From positions 1 to 64,000 of the forward strand of contig CAZRBG010000020.1 of the NCBI GenBank assembly GCA_964598225.1: a stretch of DNA of 64,000 nt. The letters run 5' to 3'. The stretch's first letter is position 1. Every line of letters starts with the position of its first letter. The notes under the pieces are model-generated. The model was given only the letters and a program-made list of their open reading frames with translations, was not told the origin of the DNA and did not search any database. This stretch comes from SG8-4 sp964598225 (GTDB lineage Bacteria > Planctomycetota > Phycisphaerae > Sedimentisphaerales > Anaerobacaceae). The translations under genes were made by a program, and so were the position numbers. Positions 35,534-43,507 of the stretch are shown here, in pieces.

Positions 35534-35884
35534 CTAATCGCGATAAAATGGAATAATTGTTTCATCACGTTCCGCGACATGACGCACGAGAGCCCGACGA
35601 GAGGCGACTGGATCGGATGGATAGGTAGATATGAAGACATCCTCGATGGTCGCGAGGGACAATACCACATCAGGCTCATGGACAACCACCTCAGAACCGA
35701 CTGCGCCTATCCGGGCCTTGAACTCCTGCCCGGACGGGACATTCGTCACAACAACCTACGGCCACTGGATCAAGGGCGAATCCCCTTCTTCGGACAAATC
35801 AGTAATAGACGTATCGAACTTTGCAAGTTGATCGATAGCAAGCAGATTAATGGCACTATCAAAACAATACAATTCTGATTCCAT
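35534..35884 (-). pseudogene. Small gene interrupted by an in-frame amber codon
   Basis: ATG 35882-35884 follows GGAAGG and gives MESELYCFDSAINLLAIDQLA...EEGDSPLIQWP. TAG (35756-35758, codon 43) follows, and the same frame continues VVVTNVPSGQEFKARIGAVGSEVVVHEPDVVLSLATIEDVFIST...IIPFYRD to TAG 35534-35536. Both halves look like normal protein. A GTG at 35747-35749 could restart translation. The likeliest explanation is a nonsense mutation; pyrrolysine is not expected in this phylum. I do not recognise the family. Confidence 0.55.
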
Positions 35885-35924
35885 AATCGCCTTCCAGCAA
35901 TTTCAGAACTGTTTGGGAACCTCC

Positions 35925-36302
35925 TCAATTTTTGCCGGAGAAGAATCGACCTAGAACGTTAAATACCAATCCGGCGAAAAACAGGGCGATGGCGGGTCCT
36001 AGCAGTTCGAAGGAGGGAAGCTCAAATGATCCTGGTTCGCCGGGCTCGGTAACGCTTGTGAACGCATTCACAACGACCAGCATGAAAATGCCCATTCCGC
36101 CCAAGCTGAGCAGCACACCCAAACCAATAAACACGCGAGCCAAACCATGAGGCCTGGGTCTCTCAACTTGCTTTGCCCCATCGGTTTCCTTCTCCTCGTG
36201 GACTACCACGACCCGTTTAGCCTTTGCGCCAAAATATATACCAACGATCGAAACGAGAACGCCGACGATCCCCACAATAGCTTCGATGCTCATCTCGTCC
36301 AC
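35925..36302 (-). CDS. Small integral membrane protein
   Basis: About 125 residues with three predicted transmembrane stretches: VGIVGVLVSIVGIYFGA, VFIGLGVLLSLGGMGIFMLVVV, and LLGPAIALFFAGLVFNVLG. Between the first two there is a charged loop (VVHEEKETDGAKQVERPRP). GTG at 36300-36302 has AAGGG upstream; an ATG three codons later is the alternative. I do not recognise the family. Confidence 0.6.
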   Translation of the reverse strand: MDEMSIEAIVGIVGVLVSIVGIYFGAKAKRVVVVHEEKETDGAKQVERPRPHGLARVFIGLGVLLSLGGMGIFMLVVVNAFTSVTEPGEPGSFELPSFELLGPAIALFFAGLVFNVLGRFFSGKN

Positions 36303-36410
36303 CTGTACCCTTCATGTGATAACAACGTATATACAGCTCCATATACATCTAATAAGGACAGGGCCCTATTGTCCCCTCTCTCTTTTTCCACCTTCAGGCC
36401 ATCTCTTCTG

Positions 36411-37103
36411 TCAATAAGACAGGGCGTCCCTATTTGTAAGCAATTTAGAGAAATCAAGACGAGCATTTGAAAATAGATTTTGGTTCTCTTTTTTGAGGCG
36501 CTTAGCTGCCATTCGACAATATTCAGAATCTATCTCTATTCCGATACTATTTCTATCACACTTCATGGCGGCGATCATTGTCGTGCCAGTCCCACAAAAC
36601 GGATCGAGTACGGTATCACCGTAGAAAGAAAACATTCGGACAAGACGATAAGCAAGTTCAACAGGAAATGGAGCGGGATGATGTTTGGTAGAAGCACCAG
36701 TGATTTTCCAAAATTGCTGAAACCATTCATCATAGTTTTTCTTTTCAATTCTGCTCTTATCTCTTTGAATTTCTGTAGGTTTTCGGTAACCGCCAGGTTT
36801 TCGCTGCATCAGTATGAATTCAATATCGTTTTTGATTATGGCATTCGGCTCATAAGGTTTTCCCAAAAACCTGGTACCGTTTTCAACTTCGTAACTCGCA
36901 TTTGATATTTTGTGCCAGATTATCGGGTTGAGATTATCGAAACCAATTTTCCTGCATGCAACGCAAATATCAGCGTGGAGGGGAACAACCACATGTCTCC
37001 CATATCTTTTTCTTGAAAGGCAAACGTCACCTACAACGCACACGAGACGGCCACCAGGAACCAGCACGCGGAAACAGTCTTGCCATACTTTTTGGAGCTC
37101 CAC
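36411..37103 (-). pseudogene. N-terminally truncated DNA methyltransferase (beta class, N4/N6)
   Basis: The preserved part begins ELQKVWQDCFRVLVPGGRLVCVVGDV and includes NPIIWHKISNASYEVENG, PYEPNAIIKNDIEFILMQRKPGGYRKP and the AdoMet-binding end DTVLDPFCGTGTTMIAAMKCDRNSIGIEID (the FxGxG-type motif as FCGTG). In this class the catalytic (S/D/N)PPY motif should lie in the first 60 residues, and these are absent. Upstream in the same frame there is an immediate stop. With the fused end of the endonuclease gene, this marks a deletion between the two genes. An active methylase is very unlikely from this copy. Confidence 0.75.
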
Positions 37104-37744
37104 AAGAACCCGCTGTCCTTATGAGAAGTAATGAAGCAAGCGGCATCGTAGTGTCTTTCTCTCAAAATCTTTCTACAAAAAAGTTCATATCTCTTAGCAT
37201 AGGATGCATTCTTGAATTCAGGGAAGACTTGGAAATGAGGTTCTTTGACTCTTACGGGTGATTGGGATCTGTCTGAATCCTCCAACATGAAAAGGTGTCC
37301 AAGCCACGGCTTCACTGTTTTATTAAAAGCTCGTTCTCTGTACGCGGTCCAGAGATCCAAGGCACTGCCCATTGCTTCTTCGGTTCTGTTATTGAAGTTA
37401 TTACCAAAGGACGGCCCTACTTGTGATTTGGCTTCAAGAGCGATCAGTAATTGCTCGTTCTTTACTACGAGTAAATCCCACTCTTTGGTAGGCCTGAAGT
37501 AGCCCGGCAATTCCAATGATTTCTTAAGAAAAATGCATTTGTCGTCTACCCCTGCCGATTTGATGATTTCGGTAATTAGATTAATAAATCCATCCATCTG
37601 TGCATCACCAGTCACAGCTCCTCGCGAACCTTGATCCCGTGTACCTGTTTTGTTTTGCTTCTCTAACTGAGCGAATCGTGTTTGCCAGAAACAACGAATG
37701 GCCATCGAAACCTTCTCTTGTAAATCATTTGATGTATCGGTCAT
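37031..37744 (-). pseudogene. PaeR7I/XhoI-like type II restriction endonuclease, C-terminus replaced
   Basis: Most of the protein matches the PaeR7I family as I know it: RGAVTGDAQMDGFINLI, LELPGYFRPTKEWDLLVVKN, IALEAKSQVGPSFGNNFNNR, EEAMGSALDLWTAYRE and YDAACFITSHKDSG. The E-x-K in LEAKSQ with the Asp of WDLLVV is the PD-(D/E)xK catalytic core. After residue 214 or so the frame runs out of phase into the methyltransferase gene (37031-37103 is read in both frames), giving a nonsense tail of about 24 residues. The expected target is CTCGAG, and many CTCGAG sites are present in this window. Confidence 0.72.
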
Positions 37745-38037
37745 CCACGCTCCAACAAAATTACTATTGGTATTGAATCCTGCAAAAGATACCGATTCCC
37801 GGCGTATTTTGAAGCCAGAAAATCATAGTAGTCTAACAATGTTTATCGCCGCATCAGGAAACAGATATGGTTTTCCCGTCGCAGAGCCGATGGAAGAATC
37901 TATACCTTAACAGGCTGATTTGCAAGGGAAAAACGTAAAAGACGAGAATACAGAACACAGGAGACAGAATGCAGGAGAAGACAAGGCAAAACCGATAGCG
38001 TACAGCGTGTAGCGGGTAGCGGATTTTGTGGGATTGG

Positions 38038-38541
38038 CTAACTCTCGAAGGATTCCTCGAAGAGCTTGAAGGGAATCTCTTTCATGCCGACTCCGGCGTA
38101 TGTGCTTTGGCCGGCCTGGTTGGAATGCTCGACGTACAGGCGGAAGCCGCAGACGTTATTCTCTTTCGCCGCCTTTTCTTTCAGAAATTCATAAAGTCTT
38201 TTGAAAATTCCCTGCCGGCGGAACTCAAGATCGACGTAGACGCTTTGAATCCACCAGAATTGGCCGCAACGCCAATCGCTCCACTCGTATGTGACCATGA
38301 TGCAGCCGACGACGCGCCCGGCTATCTCGGCGACGGTGTAGAAGCCGTGCCCGGGACCGTTCAGCAGCACTTGAAGGCCTTTGGTGATGACCGCCGGCTC
38401 GAGTTTCTTTTGCTCGGTTTCCCAGGCCAGCGCGATGTTGAACTTCGCGAGGGTCTCCAGGTCTCTTTCTTCGGCCATCCTGATCAGCAATTCATCCGGC
38501 ACGGTTCGTCTCCCGCCCCCATCGCCGCGTTTCAAAGTCAA
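38038..38541 (-). CDS. GNAT-family N-acetyltransferase
   Basis: A 167-residue protein. Start TTG 38539-38541 overlaps the stop of sppA (TTGA), with CTGGAG 8 bases upstream, which suggests coupled translation; a GTG at 38502 is the alternative. The GNAT core is seen as TVAEIAGRVVGCIMVTYEW, then WIQSVYVDLEFRRQGIFKRLYEFLKEKA, whose RRQGIF holds the R/Q-x-x-G-x-G/A-type acetyl-CoA loop. It ends NQAGQSTYAGVGMKEIPF. It transfers an acetyl group from acetyl-CoA to an unknown amine. Confidence 0.85.
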   Translation of the reverse strand: MTLKRGDGGGRRTVPDELLIRMAEERDLETLAKFNIALAWETEQKKLEPAVITKGLQVLLNGPGHGFYTVAEIAGRVVGCIMVTYEWSDWRCGQFWWIQSVYVDLEFRRQGIFKRLYEFLKEKAAKENNVCGFRLYVEHSNQAGQSTYAGVGMKEIPFKLFEESFES

Positions 38542-39602
38542 TACGCACTCCAGAGATACAACACCTGCGGCGTGCCGAGTTCGTAGAGTGTCGATCTGTC
38601 GAGTTTCGGCAGGCTTGTCTGGCGAGACATCAGAAAATCCGAGAAGGAGAAAGGCTTGCGGTAACGTACTACCTGGGCTTTGCCGATCCCGGCCAGAGAG
38701 TTGACCAGCGAAACAGCATCATCAAGATAACCGACCTGGTCGATCAGCTTCTCATCGAGAGCCTCCTGAGCGGGATAGATCTCCGCCTCTTCCGCCAGGT
38801 CTGCGACCTCCTGCGTCGTGAGCGATCCCATCCGCCCCTCGACCACTACCTCCATGAATCTCTTGATAGCCGGGCCGACCAACTTTTCCCGCATGTACTG
38901 AAGCTGTTCCTCGGTCGGCTCTTTGAATGAGCTGGGCCAATCCTTCTTCTCGCCCGATTTGACGGTTACGGGTAAAACGCCGAGCTTTTCCTCCAACAAT
39001 TCCCGCACGACCATGTACCAGCTAATCACGCCGATGGAGCCTGTGATCGCGGTCGGCTCGGCCATAATCTTCTCGCACGCTACCGAGGTGTAATAGCCAC
39101 CCGAAGCGGCTACGCCCTGCATGAAGGCGACGACGGGCTTATTCTTCTCGGCCCGGAACCTGCGGATTTCCTTATATATCTGATCGCTGGCCGAGATCGT
39201 TCCTCCCGGCGAGTTAACATGGACGATCAGGCCCCTGACGTCGGGATCCCGCCTGGCGTGCTTCAACTGCTGGTAAACGTCGCCCGACATCCTGCCGTCA
39301 ATGATTCCCTGCACGGTGATCATCGCGATCTTGTTTTTCGCCGGCCCTTCTCGCACAACTTCTTCGGTGAGAAATCCGGCGCCCTGTCCGGTGGCGAAGA
39401 AGAGAACCACGCCGAACAACAAAAACAACAACGCGACATTGGCCATAATCGAAAGTGCGAATATTATGCGAAAGAAAATCCGCCATACGCTTGTCTTTTT
39501 CGGCTGTTGCTGCGGCGGCGGCGACGAATTAAAACCTGAGATCGGCTCTTCCGGAGGCGGCCCGCCGGCTCCGGAAAACTTATCATTCTGCTCAAAATCC
39601 AT
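38538..39602 (-). CDS. sppA: Signal peptide peptidase SppA (short form)
   Basis: A 354-residue protein. A cytoplasmic Pro/Gln-rich tail is followed by one membrane helix at about 44-70 (RIIFALSIMANVALLFLLFGVVLFFA). The S49-type protease domain has VNSPGGTISASDQIY, the catalytic serine S167 (AASGGYY) and the lysine K220 in KSGEKKDWPS, which fit the Ser-Lys dyad of single-domain SppA proteins. It cuts leftover signal peptides in the inner membrane. Both the GNAT gene downstream and the LpxL-like gene upstream lie on the same strand. Confidence 0.92.
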   Translation of the reverse strand: MDFEQNDKFSGAGGPPPEEPISGFNSSPPPQQQPKKTSVWRIFFRIIFALSIMANVALLFLLFGVVLFFATGQGAGFLTEEVVREGPAKNKIAMITVQGIIDGRMSGDVYQQLKHARRDPDVRGLIVHVNSPGGTISASDQIYKEIRRFRAEKNKPVVAFMQGVAASGGYYTSVACEKIMAEPTAITGSIGVISWYMVVRELLEEKLGVLPVTVKSGEKKDWPSSFKEPTEEQLQYMREKLVGPAIKRFMEVVVEGRMGSLTTQEVADLAEEAEIYPAQEALDEKLIDQVGYLDDAVSLVNSLAGIGKAQVVRYRKPFSFSDFLMSRQTSLPKLDRSTLYELGTPQVLYLWSAY

Positions 39603-39695
39603 AAGGCATCCTTTCTATAACAACCGGCGGGATTGTAAATGATCAAAGTGCAGACGTCAATCTTTACCTGGACCAGCCTGTCTGCTGCCCGCCAT

Positions 39696-40649
39696 CTACC
39701 TTCGTCCGTCCGTTTCGCCTTTGGGGCGGTGCTTCCAGCGGCGGTGGAGCCACCAGTACTGGGTGGGGTCTTCGCGGACGAAGTCTTCGATAGCCTTTGT
39801 GTACTCGGCGGTTACCCATTTCAGCGGATCGTCTTTGTCGGTCCACTCTTCGGGAAAAATGATACGATTGACGCCGATCTCGAAGTAGAAATGATTGTCC
39901 ACCCGCCTGCTGTAGCCGACCACTATCGGCAGGTTCTTGGTGATAGCCAGCAGGCCGATGCTCTTGTAGGTGCTGGCCTTTCGGCCGAAGAAGTCGACGA
40001 ATATACCCTTTTTGCCGGCGTCCTGATCGGCGACGAAACAGAGCGTGGCGCCGCTCTCCGTCAACTCTTCCATAAGAGCGGTGGCGCCTTTCTTGTCGAC
40101 GATGCGCTGGCCGGCTCGCCGTCGGACGCCGTAGAGGTAGTTATTGATGTACTTGTTGTCGAGCGGCCGGGCGATGCTGTAGACGTTGAAGCCGAACAGC
40201 CCCATGAGATAGCCCGTGATCTCGAAATTGCCGTAATGAGCGCCGACCATCAGGAGGCCGCGGCCTTCCTGCATGAGCCACTTGGTTCGCTCGGTGTTCT
40301 TATAACGCGAGTATTCGCGCCAGTTGTACTTCTTAACCAGTCGCGGCGTAAACAATACGTCCATCGCCAGCATCACGATGTGCTCGAAGCTCCGGCGGCC
40401 GGTTTCGTGTATCCACTGCTCGCTCTTTTCGGGGTAGCTGGCGCGGAGGTTGTCCAGGGCCCGCTTTCGGCCGCGATGATAGTGCTTCCAGAGCAGGCGT
40501 CCGAGAATGCAGGCGGTGTTGAGATTGGTCTCGACGTTGAACAGGTACAGAAAAACGATTAGTATCCGCAGGGCGAGATAATGGAGCCAGGCGACGACTC
40601 CGGTTCGTTTCCTCTTTTTCTTCTTTTTGCGTACGGGCGAATCGGCCAT
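39696..40649 (-). CDS. LpxL/HtrB-type lysophospholipid/lipid A acyltransferase
   Basis: A 317-residue protein from ATG 40647-40649 (MADSPVRKKKKKRKR), chosen over an upstream in-frame ATG that would only add a short tail. A membrane anchor follows (VAWLHYLALRILIVFLYLF). The acyltransferase motif HYGNFE gives the H-x4-E pair at 138/143, and later come SIARPLDN and GIFVDFFGRKAST. These enzymes add the secondary acyl chain to lipid A precursors, so a diderm envelope with lipid A-like lipid is indicated. There is no strong ribosome-binding site, which is usual for planctomycetes. Confidence 0.88.
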   Translation of the reverse strand: MADSPVRKKKKKRKRTGVVAWLHYLALRILIVFLYLFNVETNLNTACILGRLLWKHYHRGRKRALDNLRASYPEKSEQWIHETGRRSFEHIVMLAMDVLFTPRLVKKYNWREYSRYKNTERTKWLMQEGRGLLMVGAHYGNFEITGYLMGLFGFNVYSIARPLDNKYINNYLYGVRRRAGQRIVDKKGATALMEELTESGATLCFVADQDAGKKGIFVDFFGRKASTYKSIGLLAITKNLPIVVGYSRRVDNHFYFEIGVNRIIFPEEWTDKDDPLKWVTAEYTKAIEDFVREDPTQYWWLHRRWKHRPKGETDGRR

Positions 40650-40696
40650 AGGCCGCGATTTTAGGGTGTCGGCGGCTTTTGTCAAGGCTTGCCAAT

Positions 40697-40831
40697 GGGG
40701 CCAGCCCCGCGTGGCGCGGGCATTCCCTCGACTGCGCTCTCCCTATGGGACGCCTTAACGCGGGGACAGGCCCGCCCTTGTTCGATGCCGGGACTGCTTC
40801 AGAACGCAAGGGCGAGACGCCCTCGCCACGA
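40697..40831. repeat. Palindromic repeat cluster
   Basis: It starts GGGGCCAGCCCC and CGCGTGGCGCGGG, then has 'ggacgccttaacgcgggga', and ends with the arm CAAGGGCGAGACGCCCTCGCCACG (40807-40830), a copy of the guaA element's arm in reverse. It separates the LpxL-like and MuiA-like genes. Confidence 0.8.
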
Positions 40832-40847
40832 TCGACCGGGACGCAAT

Positions 40848-42611
40848 TCACTGTCGACTTGCTGATTGACGGGGCTGGATTTGCATGTTTCTGTCATATT
40901 CCATAGTGAAGCTGTACTTGACGACAGTCGCATCCACCTCGACGGTGTTCGGCTCCAGGTTCAGGTCCCAGCGGAGTATGCCTTTCTTTCGGGCCGTGCG
41001 CAGGTACTCGCTGTCTTTGCATAACTGCGGATTTGTCTCTCCAAGCTCAATCTTGATCGAAGCGTCCTCGGTGTACGGCAGGCGGTCAAGCAGTTGCAGC
41101 TCAACCGGCTCGTTCTTGTAGTTGCTCAAGGCTATGCGGTAATCATAAGTATCGATGCGATTTCCGCCCTGGATGCGGCTTTTCTTGTCCTCGAGCTCGC
41201 GGACTACCCGCACCTGCGAATCGATGCCGAAACCAGCCGTGAACGTCTCGCCGACGGTAACCTGAGGCAATTGGCCCTTGCCAACGAATTCGCCTTTGCG
41301 GAACATGCCGGCCTGTCCGGGCAACAGAACGATATCGCTGTCGTTGAATAGGTCCGCCTGGAGATAAACGTAGTCCGTCAGCAACGGCGTTGCGACAAGC
41401 GTTAAATCGGCTTTTGCAGTGATTGAAGCAATGCTGACGAGCTGCTGGTCGCTTCTGCTGGGAAGGGTCAGCTTGCCGGGCAATTCGTAGGTTACGCTCA
41501 CCCCCTCGGTGCGGGAAATCTCAGCGATCTTCTGCTGAAATTCCTGCGCTCTGCGCTGATCCACGTTGAGGAACAGCACCTGGTTTTGAATCGCCAATTC
41601 GTTCAGTTTCGTATTAGCCGCAATGCCCTGCTTGATATAGTTTTTTCGAGATTTCTGGAATTGCCGTATCTGGTCGGATTGCAGCATAGGGGGTTGGGGC
41701 GCCTGCTGCGCCTGAATTCGGCTGGAAAGACCGACAAGCATGGGGTCGAGAACCGGCGCGGCGGCGACCTTCGTAGGCTCAGCGGTGGACAGCCAGAGCG
41801 TAACGCCATACCAGTTCTCGCCGCTGGTCTGGTTCACGACAGCGTTGTATTCTATCAAAACTTGCGACCGTCGGGGATCGGCCCGCAGATTGTACTGCTG
41901 CTGCCAGTTGGCGCCTTCAACAAGGTAGCTCAGTTCGATATCGACTTTGCTGTTATCGGCTCTGCTTATGAACAGGATAGCCTCACGCTCGGTCCGGGAT
42001 TGGCCCGCGACCAGCTCGCTGCGTTTACGCTCGAGCAACTCCAGCTCCTCCTGCGATTCGGCGATGCTGTCGTCAAGCTTAAGCTTGCGTTGCAGGTAAT
42101 CTTTTCCTTTAGTCTCTATCAGTTCGGTCAGACTCTGCAAGGGCTCGTAAACCAGGACGCCCCTCTTGAGATCGGTTTTCTCTGCGTCTATCGTAAAGTC
42201 CTTGAGATTCTCATACATCTTCCATTGTCGGGCGTTAAGGTCTTGTTCCTCCTTGGCACATTTCAGCTTGTGTTTGACGTCCTCGATCTTAGCATCGAGC
42301 TGTTTAACTTCCTCGCGGGTGTCCTCCCTGACCGCTCTTTCACGATATCTGACGCTGAGCACCTTCGTATCGTCGGACGTCTGGGCGTAGATGCTCTCGG
42401 AGACAATCTTAGGCGGCAAATCCCGCACGATCAACTCCGAAGCACCCGGCGGCAAGTCAACGCTGATCGTGCGCGTTACCAGCGCCTGGCCGCGATAGAC
42501 GGTCACCTTTGAAATGGCGCCGGTTGTTGACGGACCGTCGGCGAAAACGACTGAAATCAACATACCGGTCAGAAAAATTGCCAGTGTGAGGATTTGTTTT
42601 CGACATTTCAT
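40848..42611 (-). CDS. MuiA-like exported protein (DUF4140/DUF4139)
   Basis: A 587-residue protein with a signal peptide (LTLAIFLTGMLISVVFA). The N-terminal domain reads ISKVTVYRGQALVTRTISVDLPPGASELIVRDLPP...VLSVRYRERAVRE, as in DUF4140. A long coiled coil spans residues 95-215 (EEVKQLDAKIEDVKHKLKCAKEEQ; LDDSIAESQEELELLERKRSE). The DUF4139 part begins near VDIELSYLVEGANWQQQYNLRAD and includes NAVVNQTSGENWYGVTLWLSTAEP and DRLPYTEDASIKIEL. The mucoidy-inhibitor label comes from homologs; the function is unclear. The DUF4139 region contains an additional inserted stretch (IQAQQAPQPPMLQSDQIRQFQ) rich in Gln. Confidence 0.85.
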   Translation of the reverse strand: MKCRKQILTLAIFLTGMLISVVFADGPSTTGAISKVTVYRGQALVTRTISVDLPPGASELIVRDLPPKIVSESIYAQTSDDTKVLSVRYRERAVREDTREEVKQLDAKIEDVKHKLKCAKEEQDLNARQWKMYENLKDFTIDAEKTDLKRGVLVYEPLQSLTELIETKGKDYLQRKLKLDDSIAESQEELELLERKRSELVAGQSRTEREAILFISRADNSKVDIELSYLVEGANWQQQYNLRADPRRSQVLIEYNAVVNQTSGENWYGVTLWLSTAEPTKVAAAPVLDPMLVGLSSRIQAQQAPQPPMLQSDQIRQFQKSRKNYIKQGIAANTKLNELAIQNQVLFLNVDQRRAQEFQQKIAEISRTEGVSVTYELPGKLTLPSRSDQQLVSIASITAKADLTLVATPLLTDYVYLQADLFNDSDIVLLPGQAGMFRKGEFVGKGQLPQVTVGETFTAGFGIDSQVRVVRELEDKKSRIQGGNRIDTYDYRIALSNYKNEPVELQLLDRLPYTEDASIKIELGETNPQLCKDSEYLRTARKKGILRWDLNLEPNTVEVDATVVKYSFTMEYDRNMQIQPRQSASRQ

Positions 42612-42760
42612 TTTACGTTCCTTTCAAAAGGATTTCGAATATATGCTCGCGTTGAATAAATATTACGATTATGTCGATAGAGAATCGAGTAAAATGCACG
42701 TAAAATATCAGGGACGTTTTTTTTACAGAACATTTACGAAACGTGCGGGCCGATTTACCC

Positions 42761-42766
42761 TATAAT
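42761..42766 (+). promoter_or_regulatory. TATAAT -10 box of the two-component operon
   Basis: A perfect TATAAT lies 12 bp before the first ATG (42778). A transcript starting about 7 bp after it would have almost no leader, so either translation is leaderless from 42778 or the in-frame ATG at 42793 (preceded by GGAGACGGGCGTA) is used. No good -35 is seen. Confidence 0.5.
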
Positions 42767-42777
42767 ATATATTGTAG

Positions 42778-43488
42778 ATGGAGACGGGCGTAATGACCGA
42801 AAACGATGCATCCATACTGGTTGTCGAAGACGAGGCGAAGATAAGAACGGCTCTGACGGACTTTCTGGAGTTTCACGGCTTTGTGGTTACAGAAGCCGCC
42901 GACGGAGCCGAGGCGGAGCGAACCGTGGCGGAGCGGCGGTTCGATCTGATCCTGCTCGATTTGATGCTGCCGAAAATCAGCGGCGAGCAGCTATGCCTGA
43001 AGTGGCGTCGCGATGGGCTGCAAACGCCGATCATCATGCTGACCGCCAAGGGTCAGGAGAAAGAAAGAATAAGCGGATTAAACCTCGGTGCCGACGATTA
43101 TATAACTAAACCATTTTCCCTGGAAGAGTTACTGGCCAGAATCAGTGCCGTACTTCGTCGCATAGATCCGGCCCGGGCAGTCGGACAGACCTTTGAGTTC
43201 GGCGATCTGACAATTGATGTCCCGGCGTTAAGAATAAGGCGGCAGAAAAAGCAAATAGAGATTACCAAACGAGAAGCAGGGATAATATGCCACTTTGCCG
43301 CCAATCCGAACCGGATCATCAGCCGGGAAGAGCTTTACAAAGAGGTATGGAACGAGACTATGACCGAATGGGGGACGCGAACGGTGGACATGCACATCGC
43401 CAAGCTCAGGAGCAAGATCGAGCTTGACGCCGCAAGCCCCCGGATCATCACAACCGTCCGCGGCGCCGGATACAGATATCAAGCATAG
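42778..43488 (+). CDS. OmpR-family response regulator
   Basis: A 236-residue protein (231 if started at 42793). The receiver domain has acidic residues E17/D18 (VVEDE), phosphoacceptor D61 (ILLDLMLP), and K111 (DDYITKPFS). The effector is a winged helix (QIEITKREAGIICHFAANPNRIISREELYKEVW...TRTVDMHIAKLRSKIE...IITTVRGAGYRYQA), the usual OmpR/PhoB DNA-binding form. The kinase gene follows after 19 bp on the same strand. Confidence 0.95.
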   Translation: METGVMTENDASILVVEDEAKIRTALTDFLEFHGFVVTEAADGAEAERTVAERRFDLILLDLMLPKISGEQLCLKWRRDGLQTPIIMLTAKGQEKERISGLNLGADDYITKPFSLEELLARISAVLRRIDPARAVGQTFEFGDLTIDVPALRIRRQKKQIEITKREAGIICHFAANPNRIISREELYKEVWNETMTEWGTRTVDMHIAKLRSKIELDAASPRIITTVRGAGYRYQA

Positions 43489-43507
43489 GAAGTGAACGCA
43501 CGGAAAA

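Noticed and set aside
35534..35884. Pyrrolysine at the in-frame TAG
   Set aside because: Other genes end in TAG at natural ends, no pylT/pylS is seen, and the phylum is not known for it.
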